From the NCBI RefSeq assembly GCF_001888185.1, contig NZ_CP016364.1, forward strand, positions 2,480,001 through 2,544,000: a stretch of DNA of 64,000 nucleotides, given 5' to 3'. The position numbers and the translations under genes were made by a program. Every line of letters starts with the position of its first letter. Position 1 is the first letter of the stretch. This DNA comes from Phaeobacter porticola. Its GTDB lineage: Bacteria; Pseudomonadota; Alphaproteobacteria; Rhodobacterales; Rhodobacteraceae. The notes beneath the pieces were generated by a model, which was given only the letters and a program-made list of their open reading frames with translations, did no database searches and was not told the DNA's origin. Shown one piece after another: positions 50,884-58,406 of the stretch.

Positions 50884-51672
50884 TCAAACAGTGCCGCCCA
50901 GGCTTCCCTCCAATGTGGCCAGTTCTTGCCCGCCGGCCATTAGATCTTGCAGCTCTTCCGGGGTGATTTCACCGCGCCGCGCAGTGCCGAGGGTTTGACC
51001 CCGGTTCAGTACGGTAAATCGATCCCCCACCGCCATCGCGTGGCGCACGTTGTGGGTGATAAAGACCACCGCGACGCCCTGCTTGCGGACCTTGTCGATG
51101 GTGGCCAGAACATTTGCGGTTTGGCGCACGCCCAAAGCCGATGTCGGCTCGTCCAGAATCAACACCTTGGCACCGAAGTGGACAGCACGAGCGATCGCGA
51201 CGGTCTGCCGTTCACCACCAGACAGGGTGCCGACGGCCTGATCCGGCCCCCGCAGATTGATGCCCATTTTACGCATCTCAGTCATGGTAATCCGATTGGC
51301 ATAGTCGTGATCGAACAGTTTCAAGGGCCCGATCTTGCGGATCGGCTCGTTGCCCATGAAGAAGTTACGACTGACTGACATTAAAGGGATCATCGCAAGA
51401 TGTTGGTGAACCGTAGCAATCCCCGCAGTGATCGCATCGCGCGGATCCGCAAAATGCATCGGCTGACCTTCGAACAGGATCTCGCCTTTGGTGGGTTTAT
51501 GCACCCCTGACATTGTCTTGATGAAAGTGGATTTTCCAGCGCCATTATCGCCCAGCAGGCAATGGCACTCGCCCGGAAACACATCAACAGAGACGCCAGC
51601 CAAAGCTATCACACTGCCAAAGTGCTTCTCGATGCCCTGCATCCGAACCAGCGGAGTTTGTGTAGCAATCAT
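50884..51672 (-). CDS. Single-domain sugar ABC ATPase (FrcA-like)
   Basis: A 262-residue ATPase of the CUT2 branch: Walker A GDNGAGKSTFIKTMSG, signature LSGGERQTVAIARAV, Walker B ILDEPTSAL. Most CUT2 ATPases (RbsA, XylG) have two fused ATPase domains of about 500 residues; this has one, like FrcA of rhizobia. It is the third gene of a binding-protein/permease/ATPase set. The ATG at 51672 has GGGAG 7 nt upstream and lies 1 nt after the permease stop; the longer frame upstream is discounted. Confidence 0.9.
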   Translation of the reverse strand: MIATQTPLVRMQGIEKHFGSVIALAGVSVDVFPGECHCLLGDNGAGKSTFIKTMSGVHKPTKGEILFEGQPMHFADPRDAITAGIATVHQHLAMIPLMSVSRNFFMGNEPIRKIGPLKLFDHDYANRITMTEMRKMGINLRGPDQAVGTLSGGERQTVAIARAVHFGAKVLILDEPTSALGVRQTANVLATIDKVRKQGVAVVFITHNVRHAMAVGDRFTVLNRGQTLGTARRGEITPEELQDLMAGGQELATLEGSLGGTV

Positions 51673-51673
51673 A

Positions 51674-52795
51674 TCAACGCTCCCCTGTGATAACACGGCG
51701 GATGTAGGTATTGAGGATCACCGCGAACAGCAGGATCAGACCCAGGAACACACGAAAGAGCGAGCTTTCGACCCCAGCAAAGAACAGCCCTTGCTGAACC
51801 ACGCCAAAAATCAACGCGCCCAGTGCTGCCCCCACAACTGACCCATAGCCACCGGTTAGCAAGGCACCGCCGATCACCACGGCAATGATGGCCTCGAATT
51901 CTTTCAGCAAGCCGCGGTCCGAACCGGCACCACCAAATTCCATGACCTGACAAGTGGCAAAAACGGTCGCGCAGAAGGCCGTGAACATAAACATCAGAAT
52001 CTTGACGCGGTTCACCGGCACGCCGGAATTGCGCGCGGCCTCAGCATCGCCGCCAGCTGCAAAAATCCAGTTGCCAAACCGTGTCTTGGTCAGGATCACA
52101 TGGCCGACGATGACCAACAGGATTGCCCAGACAATCAGCATTGGCAACCCATCGACCACCGGCTGCCCCTTGCGGGTGCCGCGTTCAAAAACAGCAATCC
52201 AACCATTGTCGCCAAACCACTGGAACAGGCCTGTCAGGATCTTACCTCCAAACAATGAAGCCAGCCAATCACCTTCGGCAGCGTCAGCCACACCACCGAT
52301 AATAGTTTTACGTTCAATGGTTTGTGGCAGATAGATAGCAAAGCCACGCAGGATGAAGAGAAACGCAAGCGTCACGATAAAACTGGGCAGACCCGTGCGC
52401 ACCACAATAAATCCGTTCAGCGCACCGATGGCTGTCGCGATCGCAAAGGTTACCAGAATAGCCAACCAGACCGGCCAGCCCAGCGTTACGCTGAAAATGG
52501 CGATCAACATTCCCGCAAAGCCAATCATAGAGCCGACAGATAGGTCGAATTCGCCAGCAATCATCAGCAGGCAGGCTCCAACCGCGATGATCATGAATTG
52601 CGCCGAAATCTGGCTCCAGTTCATCACACCCTGACTGTTGAACATGCCACTATCACCGGCAAAGATCAGGAACATGGCAAAGACGGCGATAGTTCCGATG
52701 ATCCCGCCCAATTCTGGTCGGATCATCGCCTCGCGGAACTTCGAACGGTTCTTGATCCGCTCATCGTCCGCAAATTGGGTTTGTGCGTCAGACAT
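51674..52795 (-). CDS. Sugar ABC transporter permease (CUT2)
   Basis: A 373-residue membrane permease of the CUT2/RbsC type with about nine to ten hydrophobic helices (MLIAGEFDLSVGSMIGFAGML; FIVVRTGLPSFIVTLAFLF; IIAVVIGGALLTGGYGSV by motif) and a longer central loop around residues 180-230. The genes around it and the LacI operators place it in inositol uptake, but inositol specificity is an inference. It is separated from the binding-protein gene by a terminator-like hairpin. Confidence 0.9.
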   Translation of the reverse strand: MSDAQTQFADDERIKNRSKFREAMIRPELGGIIGTIAVFAMFLIFAGDSGMFNSQGVMNWSQISAQFMIIAVGACLLMIAGEFDLSVGSMIGFAGMLIAIFSVTLGWPVWLAILVTFAIATAIGALNGFIVVRTGLPSFIVTLAFLFILRGFAIYLPQTIERKTIIGGVADAAEGDWLASLFGGKILTGLFQWFGDNGWIAVFERGTRKGQPVVDGLPMLIVWAILLVIVGHVILTKTRFGNWIFAAGGDAEAARNSGVPVNRVKILMFMFTAFCATVFATCQVMEFGGAGSDRGLLKEFEAIIAVVIGGALLTGGYGSVVGAALGALIFGVVQQGLFFAGVESSLFRVFLGLILLFAVILNTYIRRVITGER

Positions 52796-52808
52796 AGTGC
52801 TCTCTCTG

Positions 52809-52840
52809 AAAAAAGGGCGGCCAATTTACACCGACCGCCC
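52809..52840 (-). terminator. Attenuating terminator between binding-protein and permease genes
   Basis: On the minus strand GGGCGG (52835-52840) and CCGCCC (52815-52820) enclose a 14-nt loop and are followed by TTTTTTC, the layout of an intrinsic terminator. It lies 17 bp past the binding-protein stop and 13 bp before the permease start. Partial read-through would yield more binding protein than permease, which is usual for ABC importers. Confidence 0.6.
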
Positions 52841-52857
52841 ACCCATGGGGGAGATGA

Positions 52858-53808
52858 TTACCGGTACTCGCCCGCGAACTGTTCGACCTTTTCCAGGCCG
52901 TCCTTGGTTACAAAACCAGGGCCAGAGTTGATATTGTTGCCAGGCAGCACGCCATAGCGGTGGTAGTTGGTCAGAACCACAACCGGCAGATATGCTTGCA
53001 GGAAAGGCTGCTGATCGATACCCCAGTTAATGACACCGGATTTCAGACCTTTGACGATCTCCTCGCCCAGATCGAAGGTACCAAAGTAGATATCACCAGC
53101 CATCCCATTTTCATCCAACGCCAGCATGGTCGGATCTGCTGAGGTCGGCCCAAGGGTCAGGATCGCGTCGGTTTCGGGGTTGGTATTCAGATATGCCAGA
53201 ACACGGTTCTTGATCTCGGCTGGATCCTGACCACTGTCGATCATTTGGTCACCCAGCTCAACGCCAAGCCCGTCGGCGAAACCTTGGCAGCGTTCTGTCG
53301 AAGACGGCGAGCTGATGTAGTGATTCACACAGAGAAAGCTGCCTACGCCATCGGCCTTGGCACGCATACCCGCCGCATGGCCTGCGTCATACTCCGGCTG
53401 ACCAACATACATCAGCGCCCCAACTTCGCGGGCCTGATCCGGGGTGCCGGAGTTCATGATGATAACGTCAACACCGCTGTCGACCGCTGCGCGGATCGGG
53501 CCGGACAGCACCTCATAGTCGGACAGGGTGGTGATGATGCCGTTGGGACCTGATGCCGCGGCCTGTTCGATGATGCGGGCCATATCTGCCAGGTCACCGG
53601 TCGGCGGGTTGCGGTACTCCACCTCGACGTTCATCTGCTCACCAGCCAGGGCAATGCCATTTTTGATGGTGTTCCACCAGCTGTCACTGTCAGGCGCGTG
53701 GCTAACCAGGATGTATTTCTCGCCTTCGGCAGAGGCAGTCGTTGCTACCATCAGCGGTGCTGCAGCAACTGTTGTCGCCAGCATGAATGTCTTGAAAATT
53801 GACGTCAT
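52858..53808 (-). CDS. Sugar ABC transporter periplasmic binding protein (CUT2)
   Basis: A 316-residue periplasmic binding protein of the RbsB/FrcB group with a signal peptide (FKTFMLATTVAAAPLMVA, cleavage near ASA). Mature features include YILVSHAPDSDSWWNTIKNG, ADMARIIEQAAASGPNG and VDVIIMNSGT. The start is ATG 53808 with GGAGG 5 nt upstream. It is first in the importer operon, downstream of the palindrome at 53891. The ligand is unproven, but inositol is the best candidate in this locus. Confidence 0.9.
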   Translation of the reverse strand: MTSIFKTFMLATTVAAAPLMVATTASAEGEKYILVSHAPDSDSWWNTIKNGIALAGEQMNVEVEYRNPPTGDLADMARIIEQAAASGPNGIITTLSDYEVLSGPIRAAVDSGVDVIIMNSGTPDQAREVGALMYVGQPEYDAGHAAGMRAKADGVGSFLCVNHYISSPSSTERCQGFADGLGVELGDQMIDSGQDPAEIKNRVLAYLNTNPETDAILTLGPTSADPTMLALDENGMAGDIYFGTFDLGEEIVKGLKSGVINWGIDQQPFLQAYLPVVVLTNYHRYGVLPGNNINSGPGFVTKDGLEKVEQFAGEYR

Positions 53809-53890
53809 TCTTTCCTCCCAAAGTTTTTCGTCGTGACCGCGTCCGGGCGCTCCCCTCTGCGTCGAACAAGAGGTAATCACGAATCGAATA

Positions 53891-53912
53891 ATTTTGCAAC
53901 CGGTTGCAAAAT
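53891..53912. promoter_or_regulatory. LacI-type operator upstream of the importer operon
   Basis: A perfect palindrome with the core TTTGCAACCGGTTGCAAA (53893-53910), extended by AT on both sides. It lies 83 bp from the binding-protein start. The same 18-nt sequence occurs at 58315 in front of iolD and the dehydrogenase operon, and nowhere else seen here. The adjacent lacI-type gene is the obvious binder. Confidence 0.85.
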
Positions 53913-53970
53913 GTGACACCATTTTTTCTGCTGAACTCTGACGAAATCCGCGATAGGTAGTCTGACCCGG

Positions 53971-53988
53971 CACGCAGCCGGTTGCGAT
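53971..53988. promoter_or_regulatory. Weaker LacI-type operator near the lacI start
   Basis: CACGCAGCCGGTTGCGAT matches the 18-nt operator TTTGCAACCGGTTGCAAA at 12 positions, with the central CCGG preserved. It lies 47 bp upstream of the lacI-type ATG and could be autoregulatory. Lower affinity expected. Confidence 0.5.
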
Positions 53989-54035
53989 ATGAGCGGACGG
54001 GCCCGATATCGGCCCCGACAAAGGGAAGACCTGAC

Positions 54036-55028
54036 ATGGCTGTAACGCTGAAAGATGTGGCAGAACGAGCCCAAGTATCGCGATCTGCGGTATCACGGAC
54101 CTTCACCGATGGGGCGTCGGTCTCGGAAAAGATGCGGCGCAAAGTCGAAAAAGCTGCACAAGAGCTTGGCTATAGTCCCAATGCGCTGGCCTCGTCGCTA
54201 ACAACCGGGCGCACCAAACTGATAGGCTTGGTCTCCAACAACTTTCACAACCCGATCTTCCTTGAGGTCTTTGACCGGTTCACCCGCCGCCTGCAGGATC
54301 GCGGCCTGCGGCCACTGCTGGTGAACCTCTCCGATGAAACGGATCCGGAAAACTCGGTGCGGATGCTGCGACAGTATTCCGTGGATGGTGTCGTTGTAGC
54401 CTCATCCACTCTCCCGCCGGGATTTGCCAAGGCGTTTCGCGATGCTGGCGTGCCTGTGGTCCACAGTTTTGGCCGCTCGTCCTCCACCCCGCAGGTACAT
54501 GTTGTGGGGATCGACAACGTCGAATGTGGCCGGATAGCCGCACGCACCCTTGTCGCGCGCGGCTATCGCAGACTGGCCTTCATGGGCGGCCCCCAAACAG
54601 CCACCTCGACCCAGGATCGCTACAAAGGGTTCACAAGTGAGATGGACGCCCACCCAGAGATCGTAATTTCTGCAAGTTTTGCAGAGGATTATTCATTCGA
54701 TGCCGGCCGTCGAGAAATGTTGCGCCTGTTGCAGAGCGCGCCCGCCGAAGCCTATTTCTGCGGCGATGACGTTTTGTCGATCGGCGCCCTTAGCGCTATC
54801 CGCGAGCAAGGTTTACAAGTACCAAACGACATTGGCGTTATTGGTCTCAACGACATGGAAATGGCCGGCTGGGAGAGCATCGATCTCACCACGATTCATC
54901 AACCAATCGAACAGATCGTCAATTCCTCAATCGAGTTGGTTGTCGCCATGCTGGACGACCCCGAACGTTATCCCGAGGCGCGTATTTTTCCATGCCATGT
55001 GGTGGAGCGCGGAACGCTGCGGCCGTAA
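54036..55028 (+). CDS. LacI-family regulator of the inositol locus
   Basis: A 330-residue LacI/GalR-type protein: N-terminal helix-turn-helix (VTLKDVAERAQVSRSAVSRTF), hinge helix SPNALASSLTTGRT, then the periplasmic-binding-protein-like effector domain (LIGLVSNNFHNPIF, VVGIDNVECGRIAA). ATG 54036 fits the family start and has AGGGA upstream; the extra 18 residues in the open frame are not needed. Operators in the importer promoter and the idh/iolD promoter make it the likely local regulator. It is convergent with the downstream dehydrogenase gene. The effector may be inositol or an intermediate. Confidence 0.9.
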   Translation: MAVTLKDVAERAQVSRSAVSRTFTDGASVSEKMRRKVEKAAQELGYSPNALASSLTTGRTKLIGLVSNNFHNPIFLEVFDRFTRRLQDRGLRPLLVNLSDETDPENSVRMLRQYSVDGVVVASSTLPPGFAKAFRDAGVPVVHSFGRSSSTPQVHVVGIDNVECGRIAARTLVARGYRRLAFMGGPQTATSTQDRYKGFTSEMDAHPEIVISASFAEDYSFDAGRREMLRLLQSAPAEAYFCGDDVLSIGALSAIREQGLQVPNDIGVIGLNDMEMAGWESIDLTTIHQPIEQIVNSSIELVVAMLDDPERYPEARIFPCHVVERGTLRP

Positions 55029-55098
55029 AAACCTTGAACCACCGGCAAAGAAGAAGGGCGCCAGATGCCGACGCCCCTGCTTCAGGCCAACGCCTCAA

Positions 55099-56256
55099 TC
55101 AGCGAAACATCGGCGGGCGGGCATCAACCCACGCACCGTCTGTGGCCCCGCTTTCAGCGACCGCAAAAACCGCCGCCATTGACCGCAACCCGTCCTCGGC
55201 CCGCGGGTATAGGTCGGCGGCGGGATCCATCGAGCGTCCCACTTTGTCGGCCCTGATCGCCTCAGCCAAGTCGCTATAAATATTTGCAAATGCCAAAGGC
55301 ATCCCTTCGGCGTGGCCAACTGTGACACGACTGGTGCGATCGGCCTCTGGGCTGAGGTTGCCCTCGCCACGTTCGATCACCTGCAACCGCTCACCAAGGG
55401 GCATCCAATAAAGCTGGTTTGGCTGCTCCTGAGACCAACGAAGACCACCTGTCTCACCAAACACCTGCAAGGTCAGCCCGTGCTGGCGTCCGATCGCCAC
55501 CGACGAGGTCCAGAGCCGCCCGACGGTGCCGCCATCAAAGCGCATATTGACCATGGCGTCGTCTTCCAGAACCCGGCTGTCGATACAGCTGACTGTATCT
55601 GCTGACAGGCGTTCCAGCTCCTGACCAATGACAAAACTCGCCATATGCAGCGCGTGAATACCACAATCAGCGAATTGGGCAGAGACTCCGGCCTGCGCGG
55701 GATCGTAGCGCCAACGCACCCGCGGATTGTCTGCATCAGCCGCGTCCGCATGGTGGCCGTGGGCGAATTCAGCCTTCACAAGCCGGATTTTGCCAAGGTC
55801 GCCACGCGCGACCATCGCCTTCATATGACGGACAAGCGAATAGCCGGAATAGCCATAGTTCACGGCGCAGATCTTTCCCTGCGCCTTGGCGATATTGACG
55901 ATTTCCTCGCCTTCTTCCACGGTCATTGTCATCGGCTTTTCGCAGAGCACATGAAAGCCAGCTTCCAGAAACCTCTTGGTGATCTCAAAGTGCGTGGCAT
56001 TGGGCGTAGCCACAGTCACCAGATCAACCCGGTCGTCGCGGTTGCGCTCCCCCTCCAGCATCTCCTGCCAGTCACCATAGGCGCGATCCGCCGCAAGCCC
56101 CAGCCGCTGACCATAAGCGCGCCCCTCTTCTGGACGGTGGTCCAAGGCCGCTGCCACGAATTCAAATGCACCATCCAGTCCTGCGCCCAGACGATGAGCT
56201 GGTCCGATCTGGCTGCCTTCGCCGCCGCCGATCATACCCCATTTCAGTTTTGTCAT
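55099..56256 (-). CDS. Gfo/Idh/MocA-family dehydrogenase 1
   Basis: A 385-residue NAD(P)-dependent oxidoreductase: N-terminal Rossmann fold with WGMIGGGEGSQIGPAHR, VATPNATHFEITKRFLEAGFH followed by CEKPM (catalytic Lys) and the C-terminal alpha/beta domain with DCGIHALHMASFVIG. Members include inositol and sugar dehydrogenases. It is the third gene of the minus-strand operon (idh2, iolE-like, idh1), 11 bp downstream of the iolE-like stop. Substrate not defined; scyllo- or chiro-inositol isomers are possible in context. Confidence 0.88.
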   Translation of the reverse strand: MTKLKWGMIGGGEGSQIGPAHRLGAGLDGAFEFVAAALDHRPEEGRAYGQRLGLAADRAYGDWQEMLEGERNRDDRVDLVTVATPNATHFEITKRFLEAGFHVLCEKPMTMTVEEGEEIVNIAKAQGKICAVNYGYSGYSLVRHMKAMVARGDLGKIRLVKAEFAHGHHADAADADNPRVRWRYDPAQAGVSAQFADCGIHALHMASFVIGQELERLSADTVSCIDSRVLEDDAMVNMRFDGGTVGRLWTSSVAIGRQHGLTLQVFGETGGLRWSQEQPNQLYWMPLGERLQVIERGEGNLSPEADRTSRVTVGHAEGMPLAFANIYSDLAEAIRADKVGRSMDPAADLYPRAEDGLRSMAAVFAVAESGATDGAWVDARPPMFR

Positions 56257-56267
56257 GGTGTTGTTCC

Positions 56268-57161
56268 CTAGTTGAAACCGATAGATTCGAGGTATTCGCG
56301 ATTGGCCCGCGCATCACCAATGGGGTCAGGATCCAGCGTCGGATCGCAATCCTGCTCCACCGTGCACCAGCCGGAAAATTCAGCATCAACAAGCAGTTGC
56401 CGAACGGCTGGGAAATCCACATCCCCCTCGCCGAGATTGCAGAAAATCCCCTGCCCACAGGCATCGTAGAAATTTGTCCGCTTGGCGATCACATCTGCCT
56501 TCACCTTGGGATCAATATCCTTGAAGTGCATATAGCTGATACGGTCCATATGCCGTTTCACAAAGGCAACCGGGTCAAATCCGGCATAGGAATGGTGGCC
56601 TGTATCGAAACAAATCTTCAGGATCTTGTCGTCAACTTCATCCAGCAAACGCTCCAGCTCCGGCTCAAAATCCATGAACCCCGCAGCATGGGCATGGATG
56701 CCGACAGTCAGACCGTATTCCTCGGTCCCGATCTGGGCTACTGTGGCCAGCCGGTCGCGGAATGCCGACCATTCTGCTTGGCTCATCTGTTCAGCTTCCG
56801 ATGCGCGACCAGCGGTCGGCGCACGGCGGGGCGAGATGGAGTCGATCAGAACCAAATGCTCTGCTCCATGCGCCTTCAGCGCCTTGCAGGTACGATGTGC
56901 CCCGTCCAGGACGTCGTCCCATTGATCAGGATCATGGAACGCCCGGAACACCACGCCGCCGATCAACTCCAGATCATGCTCGGCCAGCGCATCCCGCAGA
57001 ATTGCGGGATCTTCGGGCATGTAGCCCACAGGGCCCAACTCAATCCCCTTGTAGCCAGCTTCGGCGCAATCCTTCAGAACGCTGCGCCAGTCCGGGTTAC
57101 GGGGATCCTGTGCAAACTCTACCCCCCAGGAACATGGGGCATTGCCAATTCTGATCGTCAT
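56268..57161 (-). CDS. iolE: Inosose dehydratase-like TIM-barrel protein (IolE-like)
   Basis: A 297-residue protein of the AP-endonuclease-2 type TIM-barrel family, with IRIGNAPCSWGVEFAQDP, GYKGIELGPVGYMP, LTVGIHAHAAGFMDFE, the metal-binding CFDTGHHSYAG, YMHFKDIDP and the C-terminal TVEQDCDPTL. Length and motifs agree with inosose dehydratase (2-keto-myo-inositol to 3D-trihydroxycyclohexanedione), the step that follows inositol dehydrogenase and precedes IolD. An inosose isomerase function (IolI) belongs to the same fold and is the alternative. It is in the operon between the two dehydrogenases. Confidence 0.82.
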   Translation of the reverse strand: MTIRIGNAPCSWGVEFAQDPRNPDWRSVLKDCAEAGYKGIELGPVGYMPEDPAILRDALAEHDLELIGGVVFRAFHDPDQWDDVLDGAHRTCKALKAHGAEHLVLIDSISPRRAPTAGRASEAEQMSQAEWSAFRDRLATVAQIGTEEYGLTVGIHAHAAGFMDFEPELERLLDEVDDKILKICFDTGHHSYAGFDPVAFVKRHMDRISYMHFKDIDPKVKADVIAKRTNFYDACGQGIFCNLGEGDVDFPAVRQLLVDAEFSGWCTVEQDCDPTLDPDPIGDARANREYLESIGFN

Positions 57162-57183
57162 TTTTCAGTGCTTTCTTAAATGC

Positions 57184-58287
57184 TTAGAACGTGGATACGG
57201 TTTGCCAGGCCCGCGCTTCAGAGGCGGCCATGGCAGCAGCAATCACCTGGTTTACGACCATACCATCCTCAAATGTCGGCCAGACCGGTGTCTGTGTTTC
57301 AATTGCGCGCAGGAAATCGCGCGCCTCGATCAGGATCTGATCCTGATAACCGGTGCCGTGCCCCGGCCCCTGGCAAAATGGCAGATAGTCGGGATGCGCA
57401 GGGCCAGTCAGGATCTTACGAAAACCGCGCGTGGCCTCGTCGCCCTCGCTGAGATAGAGCCAAAGCGCGTTCTGATCCTCTTGATCGAACCGGATCGCAC
57501 CTTTTGTTCCCGTAATTTCATAGGCATAGCCCATCTTGCGACCTGTCGCGATGCGGCTAAAGAACATCTGCCCCATCGCCCCATTGGCAAAACGGCACAT
57601 CATCTGCCCCTGGTCGTCATTGGTGACACGGCCACCGGGGCGGTCCATATGAACGGTCTCAACCTCTGCGATGAGTTCCGCGATCGGCCCGATCAGCGCC
57701 ATCGCACCATTGATCATATGCGGCGCCAGATCGCCCATGGTCCCATTGGCTTCGCCCTCCGTGCGCCATGTCGCGGGGGCATCCGGGTCGGCATAGAAAT
57801 CTTCGGTATGCTCGCCACGAAACCAGGTCACCTCTCCGATCAGGCCATCTGCAATCAGCTGACGCGCATATTGGCTGGCAGGGGTTCGAATGTAGTTGAA
57901 CCCGACCATATTGGGGCATCCCGACGCCTCCGCCGCTGCCACCATGGCACGACTGTCAGCCAGTGATGCGCCCAGCGGCTTTTCGCAAAAAACGGGTTTG
58001 CCAAGCGCAAAGGCCGCCTCGGCCACGACGCGATGAGTCTGCTGTGGAGATGCGATGACGATCGCCTCAACCTTGGGGTCGTTGACCAGCAGCTGCCAGT
58101 CGTCTGTTGCGCGTTGAAACCCATAGGCCCGCCGGTACCGCTCTGCACTGGCGGGGGTCGTGGCGCAGACCATTTCCAGACGCGGGCGCAAAGCGGTGTC
58201 GAACACAGCGCCCACTGCGGCCATGGCGACGGCATGCGCTTTGCCCATGTAGCCCCCGCCGAGAATTCCGATGCCGATTTCGGTCAT
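57184..58287 (-). CDS. Gfo/Idh/MocA-family dehydrogenase 2
   Basis: A 367-residue oxidoreductase: Rossmann motif IGILGGGYMGKAHAVAMAAVGAVF by motif, VIASPQQTHRVVAEAAFALGK then FCEKPLG (catalytic Lys), GDLAPHMINGAMALIG, and a conserved C-terminal domain. The start at ATG 58287 has GGGAGG 5 nt upstream; the open frame continues upstream through the operator and the iolD promoter. It is first in the minus-strand operon, facing iolD across the palindrome at 58315. A substrate among inositol-like polyols is likely; which isomer is unknown. Confidence 0.88.
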   Translation of the reverse strand: MTEIGIGILGGGYMGKAHAVAMAAVGAVFDTALRPRLEMVCATTPASAERYRRAYGFQRATDDWQLLVNDPKVEAIVIASPQQTHRVVAEAAFALGKPVFCEKPLGASLADSRAMVAAAEASGCPNMVGFNYIRTPASQYARQLIADGLIGEVTWFRGEHTEDFYADPDAPATWRTEGEANGTMGDLAPHMINGAMALIGPIAELIAEVETVHMDRPGGRVTNDDQGQMMCRFANGAMGQMFFSRIATGRKMGYAYEITGTKGAIRFDQEDQNALWLYLSEGDEATRGFRKILTGPAHPDYLPFCQGPGHGTGYQDQILIEARDFLRAIETQTPVWPTFEDGMVVNQVIAAAMAASEARAWQTVSTF

Positions 58288-58314
58288 TCTGGCCTCCCAA
58301 CCTATCAAATTCAA

Positions 58315-58332
58315 TTTGCAACCGGTTGCAAA
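58315..58332. promoter_or_regulatory. LacI-type operator in the iolD / dehydrogenase divergent promoter
   Basis: TTTGCAACCGGTTGCAAA, identical with the core of the importer operator at 53893. It lies 28 bp from the dehydrogenase start (minus strand) and 75 bp from the iolD start (plus strand). An 18-bp exact match twice in 5 kb and in both promoter regions strongly suggests one regulator. Confidence 0.88.
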
Positions 58333-58406
58333 ACTTGTATCTTGGGATTCGACATCTCGCAAGATCAAATCGACCCGACCACAGACCATCCCAGGGATCC
58401 CTGCTT

